Source: Eukaryota sp. TZLM1-RC
Taxonomy: Eukaryota; Metamonada: BaSk clade
NCBI GenBank assembly: GCA_040285825.1
Contig: JAUPSS010000002.1
Span: 2,170,001 to 2,234,000, forward strand
Direction of reading: 5' to 3'
Length of the DNA stretch: 64,000 nucleotides
In this document: one piece after another, positions 1 to 14,600 of the stretch
Layout of the letters: every line of letters starts with the position of its first letter
How positions within the stretch are numbered: position 1 is the stretch's first letter
Notes under the pieces: model-generated
Told to the model about the DNA's origin: nothing
Databases searched by the model: none
The model's input: only the letters and a program-made list of their open reading frames with translations
Translations under genes and position numbers: made by a program

Positions 1-348
1 GTTAATTCAAATAGAGCAGAATCTTCAAGTAAAATTTCAGTGATTGAAGTATTAATAGAGGCAAAATCTTCCAAAACAAAACTAGAATCATCACTTAAAA
101 CTAATTTACTACTGGACAAGGTGATAGAAGAACTTTCATTTAAGTGAATAAAACCATTATTTGTAACAATTAAATCATTAATTTGATGAATAACCGATGA
201 ACCTCTACCATTAACCAAACCTCCGTCAATTTCAAAAAAATGGAGATAACATCAACATTGGCGGTTTCATCAAAAACAAGCAAAACCATCGGTAATTTTG
301 ATGGAAAGTGACTTGGTATCAGAATTATCAGTAAATTCAACACTTCCA
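1..348 (-). other. Continuation of the giant gene in shifted frames
   Basis: This stretch matches codons of the downstream repeat units but is split over three frames by small length changes in homopolymer runs (one extra T near 360, one extra A near 292, two extra bases near 236). The net change of four bases means the frame is not restored by the last change. Either the gene's 3' end is decaying or the consensus sequence has homopolymer errors here. Confidence 0.7.
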
Positions 349-2699
349 TCAATTAGTTTTTAGATTAGCATTTTCAATGGTGGAATCATCATGAAACTTT
401 GCAAAACTGTTTGAATCTACAATTAAATCACCATCTAAATCAAAGGTTCCAGCTACTTTCAATTGGGAATTAGGAGTTTTCATTAAAATATCTGAGTTTC
501 CATTAATTAAACCATCAGCTTCCACAATTAATTGATCATTAACATTTAGAATAGAGTCAACAGTAAGGAAGCCATTTAAAATTCTTGATGTGTGTTCAAG
601 ATTGAGAGAACCAGAATTCACAACAAACTCACCAGAATTATCAAATAAACAGTTGATTGTTAAATCAAAACCACAATTCTTGGAAACTTGGCCATTATTG
701 ACAAAGATAGAATTATCATCATTAGTAGATACTTTAGCATTTGAATCAACATCAATACTGAATACACCATTTGAATTAACTTCCAAACGAGCATTATTTA
801 AAAGGTTCAAATCATTAGTTAACCAATCAACACCACCAGATATTATAAGGAGATGGTTGTCAATTTCCCGAGATTTAGTGTTGAAAGATGAATTATCATC
901 AAAAATACCAGAATTAGTGACAAAAGTAGTGGAAACTTGAGAATCTGAAGAGAGCAAACCACTAGTCCAATGATAGTTTTCAGCTTGAATATCGGTATTT
1001 CCTGTTCTGGTTCCATCATAATGATTGAAAGTGGTGATCTGAACTGTATTTGGACAGCTGACATTAAATACAGAATCTTGAGTTAAATCAAGCACTAATA
1101 ACTCAAGATTACAATTATCATTGGTTAATTCAAATAGAGCAGAATCTTCAAGTAAAATTTCAGTGATTGAAGTATTAATAGAGGCAAAATCTTCCAAAAC
1201 AAAACTAGAATCATCACTTAAAACTAATTTACTACTGGACAAGGTGATAGAAGAACTTTCATTTAAGTGAATAAAACCATTATTTGTAACAATTAAATCA
1301 TTAATTTGATGAATAACCGATGAACCTCTACCATTAACCAAACCTCCGTCAATTTCAAAGATGGAGATAACATCAACACTGGCGGTTTCATCAAAAACAA
1401 GCAAACCATCGGTAATTTTGATAAAAAGTGACTTGGTATCAGAATTATCAGTAAATTCAACACTTCCATCAATTAGTTTTAGATTAGCATTTTCAATGAT
1501 GGAATCATCATGAAACTTTGCAAAACTGTTTGAATCTACAACTAAATCACCATCTAAATCAAAGGTTCCAGCCACTTTCAATTGGGAATTAGGAGTTTTC
1601 ATTAAAATATCTGAATTTCCATTAATTAAACCATCAGCTTCCAGAATAAATTCATCATTAATATTTAGAATAGAATTAACAGTAAGGAAGCCATTGAAAA
1701 TTCTTGATGTGTGTTGAAGATAAAGAGAACCAGAACTCACAACAAACTCACCAGAATTATCAAATAAACAGTTGATTGTTAAATCAAAACCACAATTCTT
1801 GGAAACTTGGCCATTATTGACAAAGATAGAATTATCATCATTAGTAGATACTTTAGCATTTGAATCAACATCAATACTGAATACACCATTTGAAATGACT
1901 TCCAAACGAGCATTATTTAAAAGGTTCAAATCATTAGTTAACCAATCAACACCACCAGATATTACAAGGAGATGGTTGTCAATTTCCCGAGATTTAGTGT
2001 TGAAAGATGAATTATCATCAAAAATACCAGAATTAGTGACAAAAGTAGTGGAAACTTGAGAATCTGAAGAGAGCAAACCACTAGTCCAATGATAGTTTTC
2101 AGCTTGAATATCGGTATTTCCTGTTCTGGTTCCATCATAATGATTGAAAGTGGTGATCTGAACTGTATTTGGACAGCTGACATTAAATACAGAATCTTGA
2201 GTTAAATCAAGCACTAATAACTCAAGATTACAATTATCATTGGTTAATTCAAATAGAGCAGAATCTTCAAGTAAAATTTCAGTGATTGAAGTATTAATAG
2301 AGGCAAAATCATCCAAAACAAAACTAGAATCATCACTTAAAACTAATTTACTACTGGACAAGGTGATAGAAGAACTTTCATTTAAGTAAATAAAACCATT
2401 ATTTGTAACAATTAAATCATTAATTTGATGAATAACCGATGAACCTCTACCATTAACCAAACCTCCGTCAATTTCAAAGATGGCGATAACATCAACACTG
2501 GCGGTTTCATCAAAAACAAGCAAACCATCGGTAATTTTGATGGAAAGTGACTTGGTATCAGAATTATCAGTAAATTCAACAGTTCCATCAATTAGTTTTA
2601 GATTAGCATTTTCAATGGTGGAATCATCATGAAACTTTGCAAAACTGTTTGAATCTACAATTAAATCACCATCTAAATCAAAGGTTCCAGCTACTTTCA
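1..2699 (-). repeat. Tandem repeat, about 1119-bp unit, in the giant surface-protein gene
   Basis: The same sequence block begins at 1, 1124 and 2243. The middle unit is 1119 bp, which is 373 codons and keeps the frame. The third unit stops matching at about 2699, where the non-repetitive part of the gene begins. The first unit measures 1123 bp because three homopolymer runs are longer (near 234-240, 290-294 and 357-361). Units appear nearly identical by eye, which suggests recent duplication or gene conversion. The array continues past the left edge, so total copy number is unknown. Confidence 0.93.
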
Positions 2700-5600
2700 A
2701 GCCACCATGATGTCCAGTGAACAAGAGATCACCATCACCCCACAAGATGGATCCACATTCAAAAGCGGCAACAGCACTGTCTACTGTTACTGTGGAAGAA
2801 CTAAGTTTGAATTTCGAAGAAGTAATTGACGTAACCGTAGTTGAAAAAAGAACATCAACATCGGAAAAAGAAACTAATCCGCTATTGGTCAGTTCAACAC
2901 CAAAACCAGCAGATGTAGAATCCAAAAACAATAGTTCAAAGGTATTGTTGAAAAAGGAATTCCCATCACCATTGATAACAAAATTATGACTAAAGCTGGA
3001 AACATTTCTATTAAGTATATTGGTGTTTTCCAAACTGATGGGTCCACTTGAAGTAACTGACAATGTACCATCACACATTAGCTCTAAATCATGCAAATGC
3101 TTATCGTTAGCGCTATCAAACACTAACGAACATGCTTCTGGCACCATCAAGTCTACTGCCAGAGATCCACCATGTAACTGATAAACGCCAAAATCTGTAA
3201 GTGTAAGCTGATCATTACCCTTGATTGAACTAATTCCTGATTGAATAATTGCAAACCCGGAGACAGTAATACCAGTGTTGAGTGATAAACTTGATTGACT
3301 ATACATTTCAAGGTTACAGAAAGAGAGACCAGGTAAAGAAACAGAACCTGTGTGAAAAGAAAGAGTACTCGTATCAAAAAGCTTTAGATCAAGGCAGCTT
3401 GCCTTGACATTAGCGTCTTCCTCTACTGTGAATTGGGTAGAGCCATATAAGCTGACATCTGAATTAGAGAAAATAAAATAAGAATTATTAGAAACAATAA
3501 CTGTAACATCTGTTAGAACAGCCTCATTAAGACTAGCAACTGATCCAGAACTAAATTCAACAGTTCCTCCAGTCAAATCCTCAAAAACAACATTAGAAAC
3601 AAAGGAATTTTCGTCAAAAAGAATAACACCATCTGTCATTTGCTCAATACGAAGAGTGTTGATGGTAACATCCTCCAGAACCAACATCCCACCAGACCCT
3701 TTAATCAAACCAACAGATACTTCAACAATATTTAAGTCATTTCCCAGTGTAATAACCTCATTGTCAATTAACTCTATTCGTAAGTAATCAGTGACATCAA
3801 TGTTTGGTGAAAACAACACAACTCCACCAGTATAAGAAAGATCTAGGCACTGAATGGTTGCGCTACGAAGATCTAATATTCCCGCACTTATTACAATGGT
3901 TCCAGGTAAACAAACCTGCAAATAGCCGTAAACGATGACATGAGATTGTTGCTTGGATAACACAAGATAATTTAAGGAACTAACTACACACTCAGAGTAA
4001 ATGAAAAATTCAGAATTGAAATAAATAATACCCAATTCTGTGTTATTGACAAAAGAAACATTACAAAAGGAGGGCGAGTTGAACGATAATTCATCAGAAT
4101 TAGTTACATTGCCATCAAACTTGGCAGCACCATTAAAGATTAAGTGACCTTCATCAATAACCAAATTACCAAAAATTTCTTGAATATAAACAACAGACAA
4201 CGATGAAGAGCCATCTGATATTTTTGATACAGTCGAGTTCACATTGACGAGAAGAGGTAAAGCATAGGCTTCAATCCCATCAGAAACTTTATCAATGTTG
4301 ACATTGCTAGAGATAGTAACTAAGTCATGAAATAGAAACCTGGCTTTGGACCCCATTACCAATTGGGCATCCTGCGAAAAAATAGTCATTGAATGTAAGT
4401 AAAGGGATAACGATCCAGAAAATTTGGACAATGATGATGTATTGATAACAGTTTCAGTGTGAGAGATTAATTGAGAATCATGAGTACCAGTAATATGCCC
4501 AGACTTCCAATCAAATGAAGTAAAAATTTGACAGATAGAATTATTAATTTGTAATTGCCCAGATTGAATTACAACATTATCAAAAGTAAAGGGTACAATG
4601 ATGTCAAGTAACTGCAGAGATGCACCGTCAAGACTAACACTATTACTAAAGCAAGATTTTGCATCAGAGTGGAATAGAAGAGATCCATCACCAATGATTC
4701 TAGAATTGAGACAGACAAAGCCTTCAGAAGAGAACGTAGAATCAAGAAGGTTAAATAATGAACTATCAAATCCATAAAGAGAGCTATAAGAGGTCAATAA
4801 CGCTGAACTACTAGATTCAAGTGTCAATGATGAATGAACATAGATCAGGCTTTCACCATTGAAAGATCTATGTAAAACAACATCTCGATTGAAAGAAGTA
4901 ATAGCAGGATCATAATTGTCAAAAAACCACTCCCATTGATATGGGACATTGCTGGAAACTTCTGAATAAGAAACGTTTCCTCTATTGACAAATGAAGGTG
5001 AAAAACTTTGAGAGAGAAAATGTCCATTATCTTGAATTACTAATGACCCAAAATTTTCAAACATGACATCAACTTCTCCAAGAATGCAAAAACTCATCAG
5101 GAAAACACCCTCATTAAAATAGCGACTTGAAGAATTCATAAATCTAACATCATTATTGTCAACGGAGGAGTTTGTATTAAGAACTTTCACTTGTACATCA
5201 TCTATGAAACCAAAAGCATTCCAGAAAAGATTAGACACCTCAACTTGATCTGAACCTCCGATATAACCTGCTAAAACAACTTCACTGATTGAAAATAGTG
5301 AATTTGAATTGAACAAAACTTGACCAACTATACTTGAAGAAAACAAACCTAAATAGTCGAATTCAACAGGTAAAACAGATAAAGAAAACTCTACCTTCAG
5401 CGAAATAACATCAAACGAAGAACGAGGGTCAATGTAATAGAGTCCACTAAAAACCAGGCCTATTGTTTCTGTACTTTCTCCAATGATATCAGTACTGGAA
5501 AATAGAATATCACTGGACTCGACAATGACTGGTGAAGCTATTGAATCGATAATCACTGAGTTATTGAACGTGTGTAGGATAGTATTTGCATATAGTGATA

Positions 5601-8600
5601 TTGGAAGGGTCATAATGATTATATCACATTGATCCAAAACTAGGTCTCCCTCAATGAAAGTGGCACCATTGCGAAATACAAGCTGATTGCAACTAGGGGT
5701 CACTAATGGTCCATTATTTTCGAAGAACACAAAGAAATTAAGAGATGCATCTGACAGAAGAGAAACAGAACCCAAATTCTCAATGGTACCAAAACCAGAA
5801 AACACAGTCTCTCCGTGAAATTCAATACTAGAGCTAGAGGAAAAAACAAGAGATGAACCGGATAGCAAATGTAAATGAGAATGATCATGGAAAACAGAAA
5901 CTGTACTACAATCAACGGTGAGGTGAGAGTCCTGCAAAAGGATACAATGTAGATCAAAGGTGGCTTCCTGGAAAGTGAAGTAGTCTAAAACCTTAACCTT
6001 GTTGCCTAATTTTCCTCCATTAAAGATAAGTTCAGATATGAAAACTTCATCCTCTCCTGCAAAATAAGACTCATTTGAGGACATAAACAATGTAGCAATA
6101 TTGATTCTGGTATTGCCCAAGCAGTTGAAATTACCAATCGCAAGTTCTTCAAAATGAACCATACCAAAAGAGACTATAGAATCTGTAGATAGATTTAAAA
6201 TTCCTAAATTGTGGATAAAAACGTCAAAAGAATTACTCTGAGTCAGAGTTCCATCAATTTCAATAGTACTCTGATTGATGTGAAAGGTACCATAGAAGGA
6301 GAAGTCAGGATTGATGATTTGTAAATCAGAATGTACCACATGGAAATCACCAAGGCCAGCAATTTCAGAATCAGTAATCATAGAGTCCGAGAGAACAACG
6401 AGGTTTCCATTGACAACTAGAGAATTTTGTATATTAGTCTCACTGTTGAGGTAGAGAAAAGCATGTTCCGAAACCAGTAACTCCCTAGACGACATAAACT
6501 CAATGTTGATAGACACATTTCCATTGGTGGTCAAAGAACCAGCATTCAACAATATGGGGCCAATAAGAGCAGATGCAACAGGAGAAAAGTGACTCATAAT
6601 GTCAGATACAACTTCTAGATAAGCGGAAGAAAGCACCTCCAATACAACAGCAGATTCAAAAAACAAATCAGTCCCAATTAATCCAGATGAGATTAATAAA
6701 AGATGAGATCCTTCCATTAACAATTTCAAATCATCAGAAGATGTAAACAGTGAATCTACAGAAATATTACCTTTTATATAACCACCATGGAAATTAAAAT
6801 AATTGATTGAAGCTGTTTCTGTTAGGAGAGAGGAAGTATCAGATAGGTTCAATAGTGCAATCGATAGATCACAATTCCATAAAAATTCAAAAACGGCGTC
6901 TTTTGAGAGTACAACAGAGTCGAAGGAAGGACAAGATGATGAAGCGTCATAAAACCCATCTTGATTAACAACAAAATCACCACCATCCAGTGTTAAATCT
7001 GATGGAGCAGAAGCAAGTGCATCACTTTCGAAAACAATAGTGCCTCTAGACAACAAAATCAAGCAGTTGTCTAAATTTGCCAGACTATTAGGCTTAAAGA
7101 CTAGGAGACCAACGTCAACAGCTAGATGGTCAAACACCAAGGTAGACCCATCATGAACATTTACTGTGCCATTGATAGATTCAATGTTGATGGAATTAAT
7201 AACATTACCAGAAAGAAAATCTATAGTACAATCAGCAGAAACTCCAGAGACAACTAAATAAGAAATAGATGAAGATTTTAGGGAAATTGCAGAGTTGCAA
7301 TCTTTGATGTGAAGAGTATCACCATTTAAACCAGAAAGAACCAAATCACCAAACACATCAGTAAATTCAATAGTAGTAAAACCATCATTAAAAAGGAAAG
7401 AACCTCCATAGTAAGAGAGCGAAAGAAGGTCATAAGATCCTTCTTGGATATCAAAAACTCCGTCCTTCAGTATGTAGTGAACACTTGACTGTCCATTAAT
7501 TGTTAAGTGGCTTTCAGGAGATAATAGCTCAACAAATCCGAACCCTGAAATAGAAGATTCAATTGTTAAATTAGTGCTAATATCAATGTGAGCACCTAAA
7601 TCAATATCTACCTCAGAGCAAACAGAAATACCCTGATCAAATAAAGCTCTACCAGACAAAATAATGAACTTATTGATATACAAATCCCATTCAAAAATGA
7701 TGGATTCAGAATCGATAATAAGCTCATCTGAAATATGTAACTCGGGATTGGATACATCAAAATTCTCAACATTAGAAATTAATGAACCATGGTTGAAAAT
7801 TTCCAAAGTCATTAAATGCAATTCGACGCCTGACTCACCAAAAACATCACCATCGATCCATTGTGAAACAAAGGCACTCGAGAGTGATGAATTTGACTTG
7901 AAAGTTTTATCTTCAGAACTAGCTATAGACAAAGAGTCGACATCAATGTTGAAAGATGAACGAAATTCACCCCCACTAAACTTTAATTCGTTTAAATGGA
8001 CATTGACAGACATAACGATGAAAAAACCTTGATTGAGGTGTATGGAATTCGTTGTAAAGTCATCAACATTGATCTCAAGAGTTCCCCCTGACACATCTAT
8101 AGGAGCAACCCCGGTGGACATCTCGGAAATATTGATAAAACTGAGTACGGAATCTGTAGGAATTGCAATGATTTGGGAGTTAGAGAAGATAGTAGAGTTG
8201 ACAACGAGATTTGTAAACAAAAGGTTAGTTGTGGCAATTGAAACAGAAGCATTGTAGAATTGACAATGATCCAAAGATAAATCTGATGCCACAACAACAT
8301 CACCAGATAACAAACAAAAGCCAGTAAGTTCTGAATGTCCAGAAATGACTTTAAATGAACCACCATTGTCCTGAACAAAGGCCCATTCAATTCGGTTGTT
8401 TGATAAAAACCTAGACTCGCCATAGTTGAAGAAAGTAGCATCTGGAGAAGAAGTTTTTAGTTGTGAATCTTCAAATTTGTTTCGTCCATAATTGTTAATA
8501 ATTCCAGATCCTGGACTGACCACTTCACCACTGAAAAAAGACTTACCGAACATGTCAATAGAAGTATCCGAGCCCAACTGTCCATTACTGGGATAATAAA

Positions 8601-11600
8601 CAGCTAATATAGCACCAGAGGTTATCACTAGAGCATTTTCGCCATATAAGGTCCCTGCAATCCATGTAAATTGACAAGTAATGTAAATATTTTGCATAAG
8701 TTCTAGATCAGCAGTTAAAGTAAAATCACAGAGACTAAAAGTTCCATTCAGAACTACCCTTACATTTCCATCAAGAATGAGCGAAAACTCAGAACACATC
8801 AACGTTAATGGACTGAATACCAAGGTTCCTTCAGTTCCAACGGTAGTATTCTTGAAGCAAACATAACCAAGGAAGGTTGCGACAGATGAAGGTGAAGGAA
8901 GTGACAAATAAGAAAACTCTGAGTGAAATTCTGAAAGAAATGGGAAAAACAGACTATCATCTACTTCCAATATAGATCCTTCGAAATTGTGAACTACTGT
9001 GTGTGGATCTGTAATGAATTGATTTGTGATTAGCGTGTTTGATTCAGGAACAGTAAAATCTACAGAATTGAGAAATTCCCAATCGATACGTAAGTCATTG
9101 CTGGATTCATCAATAACAAATGACCCAAGCAAGGATAATACAGGAAGATCACCATTATTCTCCACGGCAAAGTAAGCTCCATCATGAACAGCAAAAGCTC
9201 CATGAACAGTGAGAGTAACAAAAGAATCTGCAATCAGTTGGGTATTATCAAAAACAGTAAAATCATTGTTGGCAAGAAAAGACGTATGAGAGAGTAATTG
9301 CTTCAGCTCATCAGTGTGTAGAGCAACATCAGCATCGGAAGTAAGAACAGTAGAAGTAAAACCCCCTGCATTCCAAACAAATTCAGACTCAATGAGGACA
9401 TTGGTTTGGGATTCGATAAAACCACCATTTAGAACAAGAGAGTGTATAGCAATGTCAAAACCAGTGTCGAATAGACAAGCTCCATCAGATAAGAGTGTTA
9501 AATGTTCGATGGAGGAAGGAAAATTGACGAAATCGAAAATATGGACATTAGCTCCAATTTTCAACTTAAGATTACTTATAATTTCTGCTTCTGCTAAAAG
9601 GTATAGTGTACCAGGACCCGTAATGGTACAAGAGTGAAGAGAAAACACATTGGAAATACTAACAGTGCAAGAAGAATCAGAGATAACAATTGAAAAATCA
9701 GTCCCATCTAACAAACTAGATGGACTATGATCAAACGTAAAATCATGGTCACTGAAACTGATCGTAGTAGCTGATAAACAAGAAAAAAGACCATTAGAAA
9801 ATCCTCCCCCATGAATAAATAATTCTCCATCCAATAAATACAACGAATGAAGCTGTTCAAATGAACTAGCGATGGTAAACCTAGTTCCAGACGCTGTGAC
9901 ATTACCATAATTAGAAAAAGATGATGAAACAGACCCATCAATAAAAGCAGTTCCCAGAGCATTGAATTGAGCATTTGCTATATTAGTAATCACAGCAGAA
10001 GTGAGAGTTATTGTTCCTTCCAAATTAAATAATCCTTCATTAACTAATAACGATCCTGTTCGCATAGACCTAGAAGATCCAAAATTTAAGGCCAAGCCAA
10101 CTGCTGAATTAGTAACAACATGGTGAGAATTTGCCAACAAAGACCCTCCTCGAAATTCAAAAGTTTCAATAATTGAAACTTCGTCTAGACCTCCAGAATT
10201 ACCATCAATAATCACCAAGGAATAAACTGTAGCTAACCTTCCTGTATTAAATTGTGCAGTTCCCTCTTCCAAACGAATTTCGGTAACATTTAGGGGATTT
10301 AAAATGGAAGTGAATCGAACACTTCCCCTTTCCACGGTGACTTTCAAGCTACTATTAATGGAAGCATCCATGTCAAAATGAAGATGCCCATCAATAACTA
10401 ATACTCTGACCAGAGCATCAAACAAACCAGTTGTGTGGAGGTTGGCGCCTGAATCTACAGATACTTCACCATTGTGTGCATCAACATGGGAAAGATGGTC
10501 TAAATGGGAATCTTCAGTGGAGGACTCCCAACGAATATTACCACCAGACAGTTGAAAGAATCCATTACCTGACAAAAATGAAAAAGCTCTGAAGAGGCCA
10601 GCATTGGTGATAAAACTGCCTCTGTTAAATATTCCAAAGCAACTACGAACTGTTGAGGTTGGAGAATTAACCAGTAAAGTAGCTCCTTCTTCCACATTGA
10701 TAAGGGCATCACAAACACATGAAGAATCGCCAGAATCAGTGGGTGCACACTGCAATAGTACATCGTTGGCGAAAACCAAATAAGCTGAGTCCATCACATT
10801 AAAAGAAGAATCATCATAACCATTCATAATAGTGTCAGAAGCAAATGTGAGTTGATGGAATGAATTAATTTTAACTTGGTTCTTGATACACTTTGGAAAC
10901 GCTCCAGAAATAGAATTGAGTTTTCTGAAATTAACATTAAAATCTCCATCAAAGCAACCACCCATCCAAGTGAAAATGTCGTCAGAAAGAGGATCAGCAG
11001 CTTCAATCTCAATATTATCAGTACCCGTGATGACAGCAGAATTATCAAGAACACCATGGCCGGGAAATAGAACAGTGTCAAAGCCAGTAGTGAATGTAAC
11101 TATCGAAGATTCATCAAAATGGAAATTCTCAATATCAACAACTTGATTATCTAATGAGTTATAGTGAAGTCTGGCATCTCCAAGCAGGTGAGTAAACTTT
11201 TTCTTATAAACTGAAGGTCCTTGAAATGTAACTGTACCAATGGAGTAGGATAGGAGAGAAGTGTTGAACACTCCTTCAATGAAGACATTAGTAGTACTGG
11301 TAAGAGGTTGGAACTCCGACGGATCGGGAAATGATGGATTAAGAACTTCGAAATAACGAGAAGTAGGGAAAAATTGAAATTCAGAATAATTGTCGTCAGC
11401 TTTAGAAAAAAAGATACTACAACCTGTGGAAATAATGAAATCAGCATAAACAGAAAGAATTCTATGTGCATTGATTATACCCATATTGTGCTCAAACTCA
11501 GTTTCAATTATAACATGACAATTCCAAACTCGGTCATGGCTATCCTCAGTCTGAGAAAGAGTTCCATTGAACAAAATAAAGGGCAGATCAGCAATTGGGC

Positions 11601-14600
11601 CAGGAGTAGAGTAGAATAGATTGGCTTTGAGTGTTACCTCTCCTTCGACAATAATCGACGAGGAATCTACCAAAGAAAGACTGTTCTCAGAATCAATAGT
11701 TAAAACACTTCCAGGTAAAAACACAATTGAAGCGGTATCTGAAATTCTCTTTTGACTAGGAGAAGAGTTATAGGGAGAGGAAACACAAGTGCCTATGAAG
11801 CCAGTCTTGACAACATATACAGTGGCATGATCAACAATTTCCCCACACAACCAAGTGAAGTCATCAACATAAATATCATCAATACCGGATTTCATACCAC
11901 CAGCAAGAAGTAAAGTGGAGAAATTCAGAGTATGGCTTGTTGAGAACATAGCTTCTCCATTATAAATCTCAATGACGTCAAAAGTTAAGGGTTCAGTGGT
12001 AGTATCAACCTTGACAAACTCATCAGACTTTAAATACAGGGACCGAAAACTAAAATCGTCTGGTAATCCAAAAATATCAAGAAAGGAATGTGTAGAAATA
12101 TCCATTAAATCGAAAACAAAACTTCCATATAAGGGTTGAGAACTGTCTACAACTATATGTGCTCGATCTGTTAAAATAAACTCCGAAATTTCAATCTGGG
12201 CAGAAGGATAAAACAACCAATGTCCAAAATCTTGTTCAAAGGAGGGGTGAATATTGAAAATACCATGGAAATTGACACTAACTCCTCCCCATTCGGTTGA
12301 ACTATCCCAGACCCATTCGTACATTTTGATCTCCCCATCACCATGAGATTCCGAGTTATCGGTAAACAAATGTTCATACTGGTGGAGGTAAAGAAGAGAT
12401 TGGTCCGCAAGATGAATAAAACCATCGGACACTAAGTGACCATCAAGTACCACTTTGGTAGATAAATCTTGAGTGTAATGATGGTAATTGTTAAAATCCA
12501 AGATAAATAAAAAATTAGTTGATGATTCAGTAAAATGAGTGTAACCATAGTTATTAAAAGTTGACTCTGAAGGAGTGTCCGGCATTGGAACAACATTCAA
12601 ATCACTAACAAAATTCAAAACCGCATCAGTAACAACATTAATTTCAATGGGACCAACTAGCCAGAGATCACGGGAACCACCAACAACACCCGAATCATGA
12701 ATCGACAATTGAGTATAATACAAAACACGTTGAAGATCTGCCTCGGAATACAAATGGTTCAAAACATGAAGATGATAGACAGCCACAGTACCACCATACC
12801 AGTTAAAATAATCAGAATTTACGAGATCAGTACCAAGAATTGTCGAATGATTCCAGCTATCATAATCGATTGTATTTCTGTGTTGGGGAAGTAAAAAGTA
12901 ACAATCCTTCGCAAAGACGTCTCCTGATGGAGGAAGAGTCATGTTGATAAATCCAAGATCTACATCATGCCCAGTTTCAAACTCGACAAAACCATATTCT
13001 ATGTTGATACCTTCACTAGTCCAGGGATTTGCAAAATTCGAAAGAATTAAAGATCCACCTTGTTTAATGGTAATAACTGGTAGGAAAAGGTTAAAATCGT
13101 GGTCAAACACATGCAACATTCCGCCATTGAAATCGATAATAGGAAGATCAAGATGGTATCTTGAATTCTCACTAAATAGTCTTCCACAAGGGTTCAGAAT
13201 TACAGAGAGGGTTGTGAAGGTACTACCATCACCTAAGGGATCAAGAGAAGGTCGCTTAAACCATTGGGGTCTAAAGAGATTGAGTTCACAATTCTCCAAG
13301 GTTATATCATTAAAAGGAAATCGTGATAACGGAAACAGTTCAAATCTACCATGATTTTGAACTAATTGCTCGTGAACATTGAAAAGGCCGTGCACTTGAA
13401 CCCAAGCACCATCTTCTCTGAAATCCAAGCTACAGGAAGGACAATTGACTGAAGAATCAGGAGTGAATATATGACGAGTTCTCCATTGAATATATGTTAG
13501 ATCTGAATTGAATGCTAATTTGCAATTGGGAGAGAGATCAATAGCGGTATCTATCAAACCACCCCCTCTACCAAGAGAAAGTTCAAAATCATGAACTTCC
13601 ACAACAGAATTGAACTTAAAATCAACTCTCCAATCAATAATACGACGAATAGAAGCACTGTGAAAGTATAATTCTCCATGATTTTCCAAGAACGCGTGAC
13701 TGGCATTATAAGGAGATGAGAAAAAGACATCCCCAATGACCTCGGTTCTATCCATTGATTGAATACCGCCATTGGACCTACCATAAATAATACCATTTCC
13801 AACATCAATAGTACAATTAACACGTGTAACTAATACACCTACATTGAACCTTTTGGTTGTGGAAGTTGTTAGGTATGCGGGGTCTAAGGAATCAGTAGTA
13901 CCACCACAGAAGCAACCACCCATCATATCAGTTCCATTGTAAACTGTTAAATAATCTATTCCTGTTCTAATTGCACCATATTGAACCATTAGCAAAGAAT
14001 CCATGTGAACTTGTTGAAGAGTGTTTAGAACTAACGATCCTCTATTAATTTCTATATCAAACAAAGTTGGTTCAAAGTCAAATCTATGTAATGTAACTAT
14101 AGATCCAGATCGAATTGAGAAGGAAGGTACCGAGAACACACTGGACAGGTCTCTAATGGTATAATTACCACCCCTAGGTTGAAAGTCATGGGTAATAAAG
14201 GCGTCAAGGTTAACAACACGAACAACTGCATTGCCTGCACCGTAAAAGGTACCAACTTCAACATGATTTTCAATATTCTGTAGTAAAACATCAGCGTTAA
14301 ACTGGGTATTTAATTCAGGAGCATCAAAAGAATCAAAATTCAAAACATGAAGCCCTCCAGTAACTTCTATTTTGCTATCAACATGAAGTTCATTGAGGGT
14401 ATCCATAGTTAAGAAGCCTGGAAATTTACACTCCAGATCAGGCCAGTGAATAGAATGACCGATGTTGTATATAAAAGAATCACCACCAGTCACAAATATA
14501 CCATTAGCAATAGATAAAGTGTTTAACCAAATGTCAATCCAAACATAGGCATCATCGCAATTAACTTCGAGAATATCGTTCACAATGAGAGAATCACGGA

